From Tethya wilhelma (Eukaryota; Porifera; Demospongiae; Tethyida; Tethyidae), in assembly GCA_964030475.1 (NCBI GenBank), contig CAXIPT010000002.1, positions 13,723,745 through 13,787,744 of the forward strand: DNA of 64,000 nucleotides. Reading direction: 5' to 3'. The notes under the pieces were generated by a model. The model was not told where the DNA came from. It searched no databases and was given only the letters and a program-made list of their open reading frames with translations. Both the position numbers and the translations under genes were made by a program. Of the stretch, positions 44,111 to 55,475 are shown one piece after another. Numbering within the stretch: the first letter of the stretch is position 1; each line of letters opens with the position of its first letter.

Positions 44111-44202
44111 CTACTAGACCAAATATTCACAAACACTCCATGAATCAGTAATAAAAATTTAATAATGATTTCCTAATGAAATGTACCATGAAATAGTAAT
44201 AC

Positions 44203-44378
44203 TACCGTAGATCGGGAAATTTTCGCCGTTGAAAAATTTTCGCCACCTGCGCGAGTGGCGAAAATTTAATACGTATGCATGGTGATCTTTACTGAATCGG
44301 TCAAAGTGGCGAAAATTAAACGTGCGAAAATTAAACACGCGAAAATTTATAGCGGCAAAAATTTCCCGATCTATGGTA
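44203..44378. mobile_element. MITE of the TACCGTA family
   Basis: Inverted ends TACCGTAGATCGGGAAATTT and its complement (AAATTTCCCGATCTATGGTA) bound 176 bp. The inside is made of repeated GTGGCGAAAATT and GCGAAAATT units. Confidence 0.85.
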
Positions 44379-45169
44379 TTTATGGCAATTTTATGGTTAT
44401 TCAAGATACTATGAAATGTGTATGAAAATATAAATAATATGGTCACTTCATTTAATTCATACCAAACTCATAACAGGATTGACTATTATTGTTTTATAGG
44501 CAGACAACATTTGGTCTTATAACATAACAAGAGATAGCGACCAGGTTCCCCCTTTGCTTACGTGTAAAGAGGCGGCAGCTTGGGAACAAGGCTATACTTT
44601 ATCTATAATGGTATTCAAAGATTGTGGTGTAGTACCGCCCAATATTCATGTTATATCCATATTTCTAATTATGTTTCACTGTGTGTGAAAATTACAATAT
44701 TACTAGATCAAATCATAAATACTCACCACCATGCAACGAAAATTAGGCCCAGTTAACACGGATGTTCCGTTGTTTCAAAATACATACCTTTGTACACATT
44801 TCCAGATAGGGTTTACATGAAAACACCCAAAATGCTAACAGGAAATGCAACATTTTGAAATTTAAAGTGGAGTGTTTTGAAAACAATGTTTTGCTCATTG
44901 TGTAAACGGAAAAAACGCAACAAAATGAAAATGTTTGGCATTTTAAAAATAACTTGCTAGTACCTCCGTTTAGTCTAGTTTCATCATCTTGTCCAGTTTT
45001 TCTTGTTTAAAGCAAGTCTTTCTTGAAATATTTTGCTGATTCAAAAGTTATCACGTACACACTATAGTGCTATATCTGATACCGTATAATGTAATTCACT
45101 GATTTGTGTAAATGCAAATCAAAAACAGTTGTTTTTCAAGAGAAAACAAAAAATACATGCATTTGTGTA
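44379..45169. other. Intergenic repeat-like DNA
   Basis: No coding potential seen. Positions 44543-44595 resemble the foldback MITE at 39604. Positions 44790-44960 have a repetitive AAAACA/AAATG texture typical of old MITEs. Confidence 0.35.
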
Positions 45170-45199
45170 AATGGGGCATTCCAGTCTGGAAAACCCAGG

Positions 45200-46425
45200 T
45201 GTGGTACCCAATGCTCCTGGGGATGCAGACGGGCTACCCAGTTCTCCTTCCAGGGAGGGAGGATCTGCTGATTCCGACTCGCCTATGTAACAGGTCAGAA
45301 ATAACACCTCAACTAGCCGTGTGGCCTATCTCAGGGATAGGTTCAAAGATCAACAATTTTCACAGAACTCCTGCTGGTATCCTGGCGACAGAAATTGGCC
45401 AAGTCTTATGACTCACTCCTCAGGAAGTGGGTGTGCTGATGTAACCAGAGGAATTCAGATCTGTACCTGTGAGTGAGATAGTGAACTTCTTGGCAGAATT
45501 GCACAACCAAGGCTACCAACACAGATCATTAATAAATGCCTCCAGGTTGGCAATTTTGTCAGTGCATGACAAGGTGGATGGAGTGCCAGTGGGCCAACAC
45601 ACGCTGGTCTCCAGGCTCCTAAAAGGTGCTTTTAATCTGTGGCCACCCAAACCAAGGTACACAACCACATGGGATGTAACTTAAGTGCTTTCACATCTCA
45701 GGGAGTTGGGGGACAACTCCTCACTATCTCTCCAGTCCTTGACAGCAATGCTGCTAGCCCTAACAAGACCATCTCGGTCAGCAGACCTACAACAATTAAA
45801 AACCTACGATTTTGCAGTGTCCTTCAAGGCATCTGCACCAGCAAAGCAGAATAAACTGTTGTCTGAATTTTTCTTCCCAAATTTCAAGGAAGACACAAGG
45901 CTTTGCCCTGTAGCAGCCCTAAGGGTATATGAGGAGGCAACAATGCCTTTCAGGCAGATGGAGGAACAGCAGAGACTGTTACTGACCACCATTAAACCAC
46001 ACAAACCGGTCTCCTCATCTATAATAGCCAGATGGCTTTGCACAGTCTTGGCCCAAGCAGGGATTGACACAAACATTTTCAAAGAACACTCCACTAGGGG
46101 TGCAGTGGCAGCTAATGCGGGTGTGACTACATCAGAGATCATGCAATCACCAGATTGGAGCAATGAATCCACTTTCACAAAGTTTTACTACAAACCAGTG
46201 CAGAACACAGTGTTTGGGGAGACAGTCCTGAATCAGTCAAGATATAAGCTACAAACTAACATAGTTGATATAACTATGAGACTGAAGTACAATTACAGAA
46301 TGGCTCATGCAGACCATGGCAGCTTTTCTGGATTATACGTGAATACTCGACTTCACATTCTTTGCATATTCCAGAATAGCTGCCAACCACTTGGTGGCCT
46401 GAGCCATTCTGTAATTAAATTTTAA
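45200..46425 (+). pseudogene. DIRS-type tyrosine recombinase, interrupted
   Basis: The N-terminal core-binding region reads YLRDRFKDQQF, EIVNFLAELHNQGYQHRS and AILSVHDKVDGVPVGQH. The catalytic part includes LALTRPSRSADLQQL (first Arg), IFKEHSTRGAVAANAG (H-x-x-R) and STFTKFYYKPV (Tyr nucleophile region). A TAA at 45682-45684 interrupts the frame after TTTWDVT, and the reading continues in the same frame behind it. An upstream frame shift and a stop lie near 45290-45470. The family integrates cDNA by site-specific recombination. Confidence 0.82.
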
Positions 46426-46625
46426 TTCATACATTAAATTATTGAATGTGGGGGGACTAAGATTCTTGGGCCTGTACCTGGCTCAGGACTCTGCCTATTA
46501 GTGCCCAGGAGGGATTGGCATACCCGGGATTTCTCTCCAATTCTGCATTCCATGCTTCTGCTTCTGGGTAGCTGGCTGGTCAACCAGGAGGTAAACAGGT
46601 CTACTGTCAGTGGCCCCCATGTGTT

Positions 46626-48332
46626 TTATATCTTGTAAAATATCCAAGGGTTCAGCATCCAGTCTGACTGATCCCTCATTACCCTGGATTCTTCGTCCAT
46701 AACTGTGTTCAGGATTCCTGGAAGGTGTTCAGCTATCAGAGAGATATCCCTCTGGAAACACCAAAGCCATAGCTGTTTCACTAGGCTCGTCAGTTGGGGG
46801 GACACTGTTCCCCTTAGGTTGTTGATGTACACCACTGCCGTGGTGTTGTCTAAACTGAGCAGTATTGTAATCCTGCTCCTGAACATTTCACTGCCAGAAA
46901 AGCTGCCAGTGTCTCTAGGCCAGTCCCTCTCTTATTGTGACCAGGGCCCTCTGGTGTGAACTGCATTGCATGTTGCGCCCCAGCCTATGCATGAGGCATC
47001 CAACTCTATCACTAGGATTGGTTTCTCTACCAGTAGAGTCTTTCCATTCCAGGAGGAGAGGTGATTTACCCACCATTGGAGTTTCTCTGTCTCCGCAGCT
47101 GAGAAGGTCAAAGTAGTTAAGTAATTCTGTTCTGACCTTTTTAGGGCTCTACTGAGTGCCCTTTGTAAGTTCCTGAAAAACAGCTGGGCTAATGGGATTG
47201 CCCATGTAGCGGCAGGACTTGGGAGAATTTCCATTTGACCCTCCTGAGACATCTTCCGAATTTCGGATCAGATCAGTTTTATTTTGTTGGAAGGCAAGCG
47301 CAGAAATCCATTACTTAGGATGGATGGACTATGCACTTGGGGTAGCTCACAATAAACCCCAGATTCTCCAGTAGGTACAGTAGGCCCATTACATGGTCCC
47401 TTGCCAGTTCTGGTGTTTCTACCAGAATTAGAATATTATCAATGTAGCTGTTCAGTCTCATCCCTAACTGTCTCAGCTGGGCTGCTATTGGCTTTAGGAA
47501 ACCCATGGGGCACATGACAGACCGAATGGTAGGCACCTGAACTTGTAAGTTTCGCCTCTAAAGAAGAATTTCAGGAAGTCTCGGTCTTCCTGGTGAATGG
47601 GGACCGTGTCCTTCAGGTCTATCTTTGCCATCCAATCTCCTAGTTTTAGGAGGTCTCTCAGAACGTGAATGCCCTCCATCTTGAAGTGCTCCATATGGAC
47701 GAACTTAACCTTTTCAAGTTTATCACAGTTCTCTGACTGCCGTCCTCCTTTGGTACCAGAAAAACATTCAGGACAAAACCCCTCCCCATGGGCGAGGCAT
47801 TCTTGATTGCCTGCATCTACTGGATTTCTTCCTCCAATAGCACCTCTTCCTCTGGCGAGAACACCTTGTTTCGAGGAAGGATGTTTTGTTTTGGCTGGTG
47901 CGTGAACAGAATCCTGAACCCCTGCACTGCCTCTAACGTTCAGGGGTCCTGGCTTATTCTTTCCCAGTTGTCCATCAGTGCTGGACGTGACCTACCAAAG
48001 GTATTTGGATTTCTGCCAAGCTTATTGCCCTCTGTTCTATACCCAACTCCCTAAGTCGGTTCATTGTGGTAGAGGGAAGAAATTGATTCTGGGAGGATAT
48101 TGGTTGTATGTATACAATATTTGAGGAGTTACACAGTCTGTCTGAGTATCTAATTTTCTCCTTTTGACTTCTTCCATGTGTTGCTCTTCTAATTTTCTTT
48201 TCCCCAGCCTCTGCCATTGTAGGGGTGGTAACACCCTCGGCATCATTCCCTCGCTGGGCGTAACAGCCCTTCCGAAAAGGCTGATTGGAGTTGTGAGTGG
48301 ATTTCCTCAAGCTTCCATGTGTGATTTGATTT
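46626..48332 (-). pseudogene. DIRS reverse transcriptase and RNase H, decayed
   Basis: Reading from 48310 downward: a gag-end/linker with basic residues (NQPFRKGCYAQRGN), then RT motifs WMAKIDLKDTVPIHQEDR, FRCLPFGLSCAPWV and SYIDNILIL, then the RNase H region with VIELDASCIGWGA, SLDNTTAVVYINNLRG and DEESR. The RT box reads YIDN where the family has Y-x-D-D. Pieces lie in different frames separated by stops, so the enzyme is not functional. Confidence 0.8.
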
Positions 48333-48615
48333 ATGGTGTGTTATTAGTGTCAAAATTAGAGTGACTGTGATTCTAGTCAATGAGGGTGTGTTTTCAATTT
48401 ATGAGGGTGTGCAAGAATCACATGATGGTGTGGAAAAAAGTTATGAGGGTGTAATTGGATGTTATGAGGGTGGGCAAGAATCACATGAGGGCGTGGAAAA
48501 AAGTCATGAGGGTGTGCAAGCATAGCCCTTAGCCTCTACTATCTTTGGCGGGTGCAAGAATCACTAAGGGTGGTCTGGGCAATATTGAGGGTGTGAAAAA
48601 TCACATGAGGGTGTG
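48333..48615. repeat. Left inverted end with 21-bp tandem units
   Basis: After a unique tip of about 70 bp come tandem 21-bp units of two alternating types, ATGAGGGTGTGCAAGAATCAC and ATGAGGGTGTGGAAAAAAGTC. A roughly 34-bp stretch at 48511-48546 is absent from the opposite end. Confidence 0.85.
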
Positions 48616-48729
48616 GAAGAAAGTCATTAGGGTGTGGAAGAAAGTCATGAGAATGGACAGTCGTATTCGTGCGCGCATGCATTTTCGCGTATACATGTGC
48701 GCATGTGCGCGCGCACTTGTGACAATTAA

Positions 48730-51653
48730 TTAAAAGAGAGAGCTAGAGATCCACGTGTAGCTACGGCCGCAAAGCACGCTTCAAACGCTGCCACTTTTGA
48801 GCGAGCAAGAACGTTGCTGTTGGGCGCTGTTGACACTGTCATTGAGATTGCCAACCAGGAGAGAAAGCAAGGCCAGGAACCAGTAGCTCCTCCTACAACA
48901 AATACCGTGGCAACCTCGAGTTCTACTTCTTCTCTGAGCCTTTCGGAACACAAAAGGTTATTTGGTTTCCAGCCATCTAAGATTTATTCGAAGGTCAAGG
49001 CTAAAGGAAAAGGAAAAGGAAAAGGGAAAGCATCTAAGTCAGCTGTTGTTCGACGCTCTACATGGCGTAGAGAATGCATTTGCTTAAACAAGAAAGACCA
49101 AACATGGAAACTAACACCTGAAGAGAAGATGACACTTGCAAAGTTGGATTTAGGATTAAAGGAACTTGTGTTCGATAGTGATGGTGACGCCGACCACGTG
49201 CACACTACTATTTTGGCAGCATACCCTGTACTTGAGAACTGCGGTGGGTATACTCTTCTGCGTTTGGGGAGCGGCTCCAAAGGCCTGGTTGAAATTGAAG
49301 GACCTGATGCAGGAATCACAGTTCCGTATCTGAAGGATATATTGAACCAAGCGAAGTTATATATAACACCTCTCCAGTGTGATATTACTGAAGATGATGT
49401 GGCTCCTTTTCTGGAGTCTTCGGTAAGTTGTTGATCCATAAATTAATTGAAGTTATTTGCTAAATTATAGGAAACCAAAAGAATGTCATTTATAACTCCT
49501 GCCACAATATTTAGATACGTCTTAATTATGTTGGGAAAAACATGTCTCTCTCTCTCTCTCTCTCCAGATTACTGCTGGTATAAATGAACCTATGGAGTCC
49601 TGTCGGAAATGCAGTATTGTTCTCCCTCTATCTCAACTTCGGAAGCACCTTTTTGAATGCAAACAGTCTGAGAGTGACTCTAATGAGAATCGAGATGGGA
49701 ATAAAGGGTATAATGCACATTTTGTAGGTCTCAAATCATAAGTAATGTTATAATATGCAGGCATTGGATAGGTTCCTTAATATTTGTAAAAAAAAATACA
49801 AACCTAGCCCTGGCTGGTTCACCTACATGTTAAAGTGCTTAATTTGAAAGGAATTGTTTTATTTGTCACAATTGCCGGGAACTTGGTGATGATCAAGGTG
49901 GACATTTGACTCCACTTCTGTCCAATCGTATTAAGGAAAACAGTGATGACTCACTTTGTGCTCCATCACCAGAAACGATAAGTCCAGTTCTCAAACAAAG
50001 AAACTGTGGCAGCTCCACATATGAGTAAGAATTACTAAAATTGCCATTCTGTAAACATTGGTGTATGAATTAATTTTTTTTTTTTTTTTTTTTTGCAGCT
50101 CATTTGTGAATTTGATCTCTGATCACAGTGACTCAGATTTTTGGGGAAATGATGCAGCATTGCAGCAAATTTTGCTTGGAGAAGGATCTGCACCTAAACA
50201 GTAATTTGCACATTATAATTTTATCAATGTTCATAGTAACTGCATGTATGGTGATGTTTGTTTAGCAGTTCTGACATTAAACTGGATAGTGTCCTCAAAG
50301 AGCATAGAGTAAAGGTTTTGTCTAGTGACCCTGAGGACAAGTTTAGAATAACAGTGAGAAGAGGTCATATCTTTGAAGATACTTGCAAAGCGATGCTAAG
50401 ATTTGATGAAACAAAACATCTACGGGTTACGTTTCTTGGAGAAGCTGCTGTTGACGATGGTGGGCCAAGGAGGGAATTTTTCATGCTTCTCATGGGTTCA
50501 ATTTCAAATAATGGCTCACTTTTCCAAGGTCCTCCTCAACGACGTATTTTGAGACACAATACATCTGCCTTTCAGGTTAGTTCTTCGTAATTTTTTTGTG
50601 AAATGATATGAGTGTAGTCTACAATTGCATTTTTTTGTTGTTTTTTTCCTTTAATTTCAGGAGGAGCTTTATTTGTTGATGGGAAAGTTGTTTGCTCTGT
50701 CAATTTTGAATGGTGGTACTGGTCCAACATTCCTAGCTCCTGTGATAGTAGACTATCTATTCGATGGTATACCATGTGTTAAATCTACCATTGAAGATGT
50801 TCCTGAAGAAGAAGTTCGGTCCAAACTACTGAAGGTGTGTTATTTAATTATGATTACATAATACATGTGTGTGTACATGTATATGTATACTTTAAGCAAT
50901 TTGTATCATGCAGCTTGTGTGCGTAACCAATGAAAGTGAGTTCCGTGCACTTTTGGCCACTGAAGACTACAATTTTAGATTTGATTGTGGAGTGACCAAG
51001 CCACATACAGCCATTGAATTCCAAGAAAAGGACAATGTAGTATCTGCCCTGTGTTTACACTTCACATTATTCTCAAGTTTGGCTGAGTTGGAGCAACTCA
51101 AGCGTGGTTTCACTGTCCAGCAATTTAACACACTAATGGAAAATTATCCAGATCTGCTTCGTTCTGCTTTTTGTCCTTCTTCTGTCAAAATAACCAGCGA
51201 TTTCATTCAAGATATGTTCCCTCCTGTCTTTTCGGTTGAAGGAAGCAACAAGAGAAAGAAAGAAGAAGCAATTGTCATGGCCTGGATTCATTACCTACAA
51301 TCTGTAGAAGGTGATTAGCTATCACTGCTTGTTGACATGATTCTGTTTTGAATTAGCTAATTTTCACAAATTTTGCAGATACAGCGGATGTGAAATCTGG
51401 ATCTAAACCCAAAGCTACAATTCAAGATGTAATGGTGTTTCTCACTGGATGTGAAAGTGTCCCTCCACTAGGGTTTATTGGTTCTGATCCAAAATTCATT
51501 TTCCTGGATGACACTGATTGAAGGTTGCCTACAGTATCCACATGTTCCTTAACCTTGCATTTTCCCATTGGTTTCCCAAGTGATGATGGTGCATTTCAAG
51601 AAATGATGGACTTAGCTATTCTTGGGTCCCATGGTTTCTTTGGACAAGTGTGA
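48730..51653 (+). pseudogene. HECT-type E3 ubiquitin ligase of the transposon, with premature TGA
   Basis: Exons: 48730?-49422, 49568-49707, 49851-50024, 50099-50200, 50266-50575, 50661-50834, 50914-51310 and 51379-51653. The start is unresolved; the first frame is open from 48730 without an ATG. Domains: a basic linker (KAKGKGKGKGKASK), a C2HC-like zinc finger (CRKCSIVLPLSQLRKHLFEC) and a CFICHNC cluster. The HECT N-lobe follows (VTFLGEAAVDDGGPRREFFM, LYLLMGKLFALSILNGG), then the hinge and C-lobe (VMVFLTGCESVPPLGF). A TGA at 51519-51521 is followed in the same frame by LPTVSTCSLTLHFPIG and MDLAILGSHGFFG, the C-lobe loop with the catalytic Cys and the usual C-terminus. The stop therefore removes the active cysteine. 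G2E3 is the closest cellular relative I recognise. All other exons are open. Confidence 0.8.
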
Positions 51654-52166
51654 CATCCGTCACAAGTGACTCTCATTTCAGTTTCCAAGTCCATGTATAC
51701 TTTATGCTACTAGTAATTGCCAGACATCATGTCACTTCTAGCTCTCAATGCTCTGTTACCTGTTTCTTGTACCAGCCTGTATATCATGATATTATGTGTT
51801 TGTTGAATTTTAGACGTTGTAATGGTTCAGGAATGTTTGGGTGTGCATCAAATAGAAAGAATAGTCACGTGTGCAAGAAATTCTGTGTTTCGAACAGGCA
51901 GTCATGAGTACAGAATTAAATTCTACCTTAAAAAGTATTTGTCAGGTGGTTCTGTGTGTAGTTCATTCCTATGATACTAACAGAGACCCGCAACCACAAG
52001 CTCATATAATATAAGGTATACAATTAAATCATTATCTCTTCACTGAACTTTGACATGACTTCAATTGAGCTTATAAGTCAACAAACTGTCTATTGTGTGT
52101 ATAACCACTGTATTACTATTATATGTAATTTTTTTTATCCATGTATATGTGTACAGGTGGAAGTAG
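51654..52166. other. Spacer between HECT and integrase-like genes
   Basis: AT-rich, probably 3' UTR plus the intron or lost 5' exon of the integrase gene. No catalytic-domain exon recognised. Confidence 0.4.
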
Positions 52167-53076
52167 GTTGTCCATGGAGCTGTTGATGGTTTTTCCAGAT
52201 TACCCGTTTATCTCCACTGCTCAGACAATAATAAGTCTTCGACAGTGCTCCAGCTTTTTCAACATGCCGTTAGTGTATATGGATTACCATCGCGTGTTCG
52301 ATGTGATGCGGGAGGGGAGAACGTAGATGTTTCGATGTGTATGCTGTCTCACCCCCTAAGAGGACCAGGACGCGGGAGTGTTATTGTGGGCAAAAGTGTC
52401 CACAATCAATGTATTGAAAGGCTGTGGCAAGATGTATACCAGGGAGTGTTAGGACTGTTTTATGATGTTTTTCGGTATATGGAGGCCTTACAGATTCTTG
52501 ATCCTAATGATGACACACACATTTTCTGTCTCCACTATATATATGTTCCCCGTATCAATAGGCAGCTAAAGTGTTGGAAGGAGTCGTGGATTAAACACCC
52601 AATCATACTACCAGATGAAGCAATGTTTTGAAGGCCTGCTGTCCACAGTTGTTCTGGTGTGAAATTATGTTCAGTACGAATTGCAAAAGAGGTGTTCGAA
52701 GATCTGTCTACTGTAAGTGCACATAATTGTAGTGTGCATACTGTCAGTGTATGTATTAATTACCACCATGCAGCATGATGCCATATTCACCTGACACCAT
52801 GGATGATTTATGTTATTCTTCCAGGAACGTAGATGTTCTTAAACTTTTGGAGTAACTTTTTCGTAAACTTTTGGAGTAGATTGGGAACAATCCAGTGACA
52901 GTGCCAATGATGAAATTGAAACTGTTGAATGTCCTGAAGTACTTTGCCCTCTCTCTTCATTTCATTTGGAAGAGCTACAGAGAACTGTAAACCCTTTAAG
53001 TGAAAGTTCAACTTATGGAATGGACTTGTATCGTACTACTGTTGACTTCGTTTCCAGTAAACTATTGAATGAGTGA
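52167..53076 (+). CDS. DDE integrase-like protein (5'-incomplete)
   Basis: Exon 1 (52167-52631) reads [20 protein letters not shown], then [37 protein letters not shown] and [18 protein letters not shown]. These match the integrase core domain found in many sponge, coral and fish repeat proteins. The second acid (RCDAGGEN) and final Glu (CIERLW) of the DDE triad are present. The first Asp normally lies just upstream (H-x-DGNHKL) and I do not find it before 52167. A further exon around 52877-53076 gives a C-terminus ending [20 protein letters not shown]. The join between the two is uncertain because a stop follows DEAMF at 52629-52631. It is probably truncated or decayed. Confidence 0.65.
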
Positions 53077-53244
53077 TGATTATTATGTGTCTGTCTATGT
53101 CTGTACTGTGTAAGAATACAGTGAAAGCATGATCCAAACATCAGACAATGAGTCAGGACTCTTCCATGCCCTCTTGAGTGATTTGTCTACACCCCTACAC
53201 TTCCTGCATGTACACCCTCATGATCCATTTGTGCCCCCACCCTC

Positions 53245-53458
53245 ATGTGATTTTCACACCCTCAATATTGCCCAGACCACCCTTAGTGATTCTTGCACAC
53301 CCTCATGACTTTTTTCCACGCCCTCATGTGATTCTTGCACACCCTCATAACTTTTTTCCACACCATCATGTGATTCTTGCACACCCTCATAAATTGCAAA
53401 CACACCCTCATTGACTAGAATCACAGTCACCCTAATTTTGACACTGATAACACACCAT
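53245..53458. repeat. Right inverted end with 21-bp tandem units
   Basis: It is the reverse complement of the left end, unit for unit, including the unique tip and the segment ACTAAGGGTGGTCTGGGCAA. It lacks the 34-bp extra stretch. Confidence 0.85.
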
Positions 53459-54372
53459 ATTGATTTGGGTTTTGAACCCTGACCCAAACAGGAAAGGGAC
53501 TGCTTTTGTAAAAAGCTCCTCTTCTTCTGTTAAGGAGGCAATGTCCTTGTTCAGTTCTTTTAACACTTTCTTCCATCTGTCCTTCACCATCTGGCAGGAT
53601 GCATTTCCCAACAGGGATAGGGCAGACTTTGCTGCCTTCACTGCCAACTCAGTTGAAAGGGTGCCCTTCTGTGCTTCCACCAAGATCTGCACCATGGGTG
53701 CCACGGCGTCCAACATAATGGTTTGCAGCTTTAGTGCTGAGTCAGCTTCCTTCACCACTTTTGAGAGGTTGCACTTAACCACTCGATCGAACTTGGGGCA
53801 TCTTGTTGGGGGTGCCAAAATTCTTTTGGAGCTGCTGTTGTACAGAATTGACACTAGCTTACTAAAAGTCAAAGTGAGAAACTCCGAGGTCTCACTACCA
53901 GGTTCATAGTCTCTTGGCTCTCCTCACTCTCTCTCACGAGGATCTGTGCCCAGGACGGCGCATTAGACTCCAATGCCAAGTACTCGACTGTCCTGTCTGC
54001 CCAAGGCGTCAAAGTGTCAATCTTCGAGGTGTGAGAGCCTCGGTGATTCTCTAGAGAGCTCAGCTTGTCTAAAGTAGCCAGAATCTTTCCGAGAGCCTGA
54101 GGGTCTCCCCCAGCGTGGTTCTGCTGCCATTGATCATCTTGATCATTGTTCTGTGGGATGGTATTAGGGCTCTGTCCGTCATCCGCATCTCAGTTGGAGC
54201 TCTGCTCCATCGAAACAAATTTGTGTGGAACTCTCCGACTGGAGCCAAGAGGAGCTCTGCCTCCCACTCTGGTGAACAGATCCCAGAATTGGGACTCTGG
54301 GTGGTTGGTATGTCTGCAGCAACCGCAGGGCTTGAGCCATGTCCAACCCTGCTCCAGTCCAGTCAAATCCAT
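53459..54372 (-). pseudogene. DIRS gag-like region
   Basis: The frame beginning MDLTGLEQGWTWLKPCGCC at about 54372 ends early. A second frame at 53872 downward carries the conserved helical gag segment: VKEADSALKLQTIMLDAVAP, AVKAAKSALSLLGNASCQ, KVLKELNKDIASL and TKAVPFLFGSGFKTQ. This segment occurs before RT in DIRS/Ngaro-type elements. The frame is cut by the nested element at 53458. Confidence 0.65.
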
Positions 54373-54617
54373 GAGAGCTAGAGCTAGAAAAAAAGGCTGA
54401 AGTGAGACATGTGAAGGCGGGTTTTATTTGACCAAAGATCCGGAAATGAGGTCATGCAGACGAGCACTGCACCCTCGGATATTAATGATATTCATAGTGT
54501 GTGACAAAAGAGCTGTATGAGCTAGATATTCAGAGGCCAATACCATAGTTGATATTTGAGACTGCACATTCTGAAGTATAATTTCAAGACACTGTATGTA
54601 TACTTGAAATACTACTA

Positions 54618-54970
54618 ATTAGCCCAAAAACATGGCCTAAAAAAGTACCCAACTAAAGTATGCAAAACCTCTAATTTTCTCCATCTTCATCTTCTTCTTC
54701 TTCTTCTTCTTCTTCTTATGCCATACCTCAAAGACCATTTACTTTTAGAAGCTGATTCTTGAACAAACAAACTTGGTTTCTTTCTCTTCAATTGCTTTTG
54801 CCATTGGTTTTTTGTGCTTCGCTAGATACAAGGCGAAAAGTGCCTTCTAGATCTCTATATGGCACTGCCATTAATTTCTAAACTCATGCATTATTCATAA
54901 GCTAGCTAGCCTAAACGACCCTTTCAAGTGTGCGTTATTTGGAATCTATTGTAATCATGTAGTGCAGTGC
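54618..54970 (+). repeat. Dispersed repeat R1, copy 1
   Basis: It shares AAAACATGGCCTAAAA, TTCAGAAGCTGATTCTTGAAC-like and GCGTTATTTGGAATCTATTG segments with 61905-62260 (direct) and its last part with 60895-61015 (inverted). A (CTT)n tract lies inside at 54692-54718. Confidence 0.75.
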
Positions 54971-55214
54971 GCCAAATTCTGTCCTAGATCCTATCCTCTC
55001 ATTCACTGTGTTCAGTTCTTCAGTAGGGAAGTCAATAGCTAGCAAAACACACATGTAATTGACACAAATCGGTAATTAACTTGGAGGTTTAGATTTTCAG
55101 CTGTCTGAAAGGCATGACTGACTCAAGGCTTGCTGTCACAAGTTGTCAGGCAAGTTCTCTGCTCAGCCTGAAGACTAAATTCCACTGATATTTAATATAA
55201 ACAATTATTCAGAA

Positions 55215-55475
55215 AAATTACAACAAACAAGTACAAAAAACATTAGGAATGGCCAAATCATAAAAAAAAGCGAGCAAACAAGAGAGGAATGGTTGTCAGA
55301 TTGAGCGAGTTCATTCCTGTGTCTAGAATGTCATTGAGCTTAGTAGGGATATAAACATATGTGACACAGTGAAATGAACTCCTCGCTCAATCTGACAACC
55401 ATTCCTGTCTTGTTTGCTCGCTTTTTTATTCCAATGTTTGATTTACATTTCTAATGTTTTTTTGTACTTGTATAC
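55215..55475. mobile_element. Foldback MITE, copy A
   Basis: Arms of about 100 bp (GCGAGCAAACAAGAGAGGAA, TGGTTGTCAGATTGAGCGAG) are inverted around a 65-bp centre. The outer part (AAGTACAAAAAACATTAGGA, ATGGCCAAATCATAAAAAA) is shared with the copy at 62553-62847. Confidence 0.85.

Larger units (their letters stand above)
48333..53458. mobile_element. 5.1-kb TIR element carrying HECT and integrase-like genes
   Basis: The ends are inverted copies: ATGGTGTGTTATTAGTGTCA from 48333, and the complement of a close match ending at 53458. Flanking 8-mers TTTGATTT (48325-48332) and ATTGATTT (53459-53466) differ at one base, fitting a target duplication. The insertion splits DIRS gag from RT. The interior encodes, on the plus strand, a HECT-domain protein and a DDE integrase-like protein, each with introns. 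I know integrase-like and G2E3/HECT-like genes as frequent repeats in marine invertebrate genomes, but not as one bounded unit, so joint mobility is inference. Confidence 0.72.
45170..54420 (-). mobile_element. DIRS-type tyrosine-recombinase retroelement, split by a nested insertion
   Basis: Two flanks belong together. 53459-54372 holds a minus-strand gag-like domain and 46626-48332 holds minus-strand RT and RNase H. Between them sits a 5.1-kb TIR element (48333-53458). The tyrosine recombinase at 45200-46425 is on the plus strand and faces the RNase H. Without the insertion the element is about 4.1 kb. The outer limits are approximate; I did not find clean terminal repeats. All genes carry stops or frame shifts. 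Confidence 0.7.

Noticed and set aside
49161..49439. Minus-strand frames opposite the HECT first exon
   Set aside because: Shadow of a long, domain-bearing plus-strand exon.
51519..51521. Selenocysteine at the HECT TGA
   Set aside because: No SECIS-like structure was evident and HECT relatives have Arg or similar there; a nonsense change is simpler.
53226..53460. Regularly spaced 21-bp repeats as a CRISPR array
   Set aside because: Units are tandem without unique spacers, alternate in two types, and mirror the other end of a transposon.
53254..53487. Heptad-repeat protein (EGVQESHEGVEKSH pattern)
   Set aside because: It is translation of the 21-bp tandem repeats of the transposon end, open only because the unit is a multiple of three.
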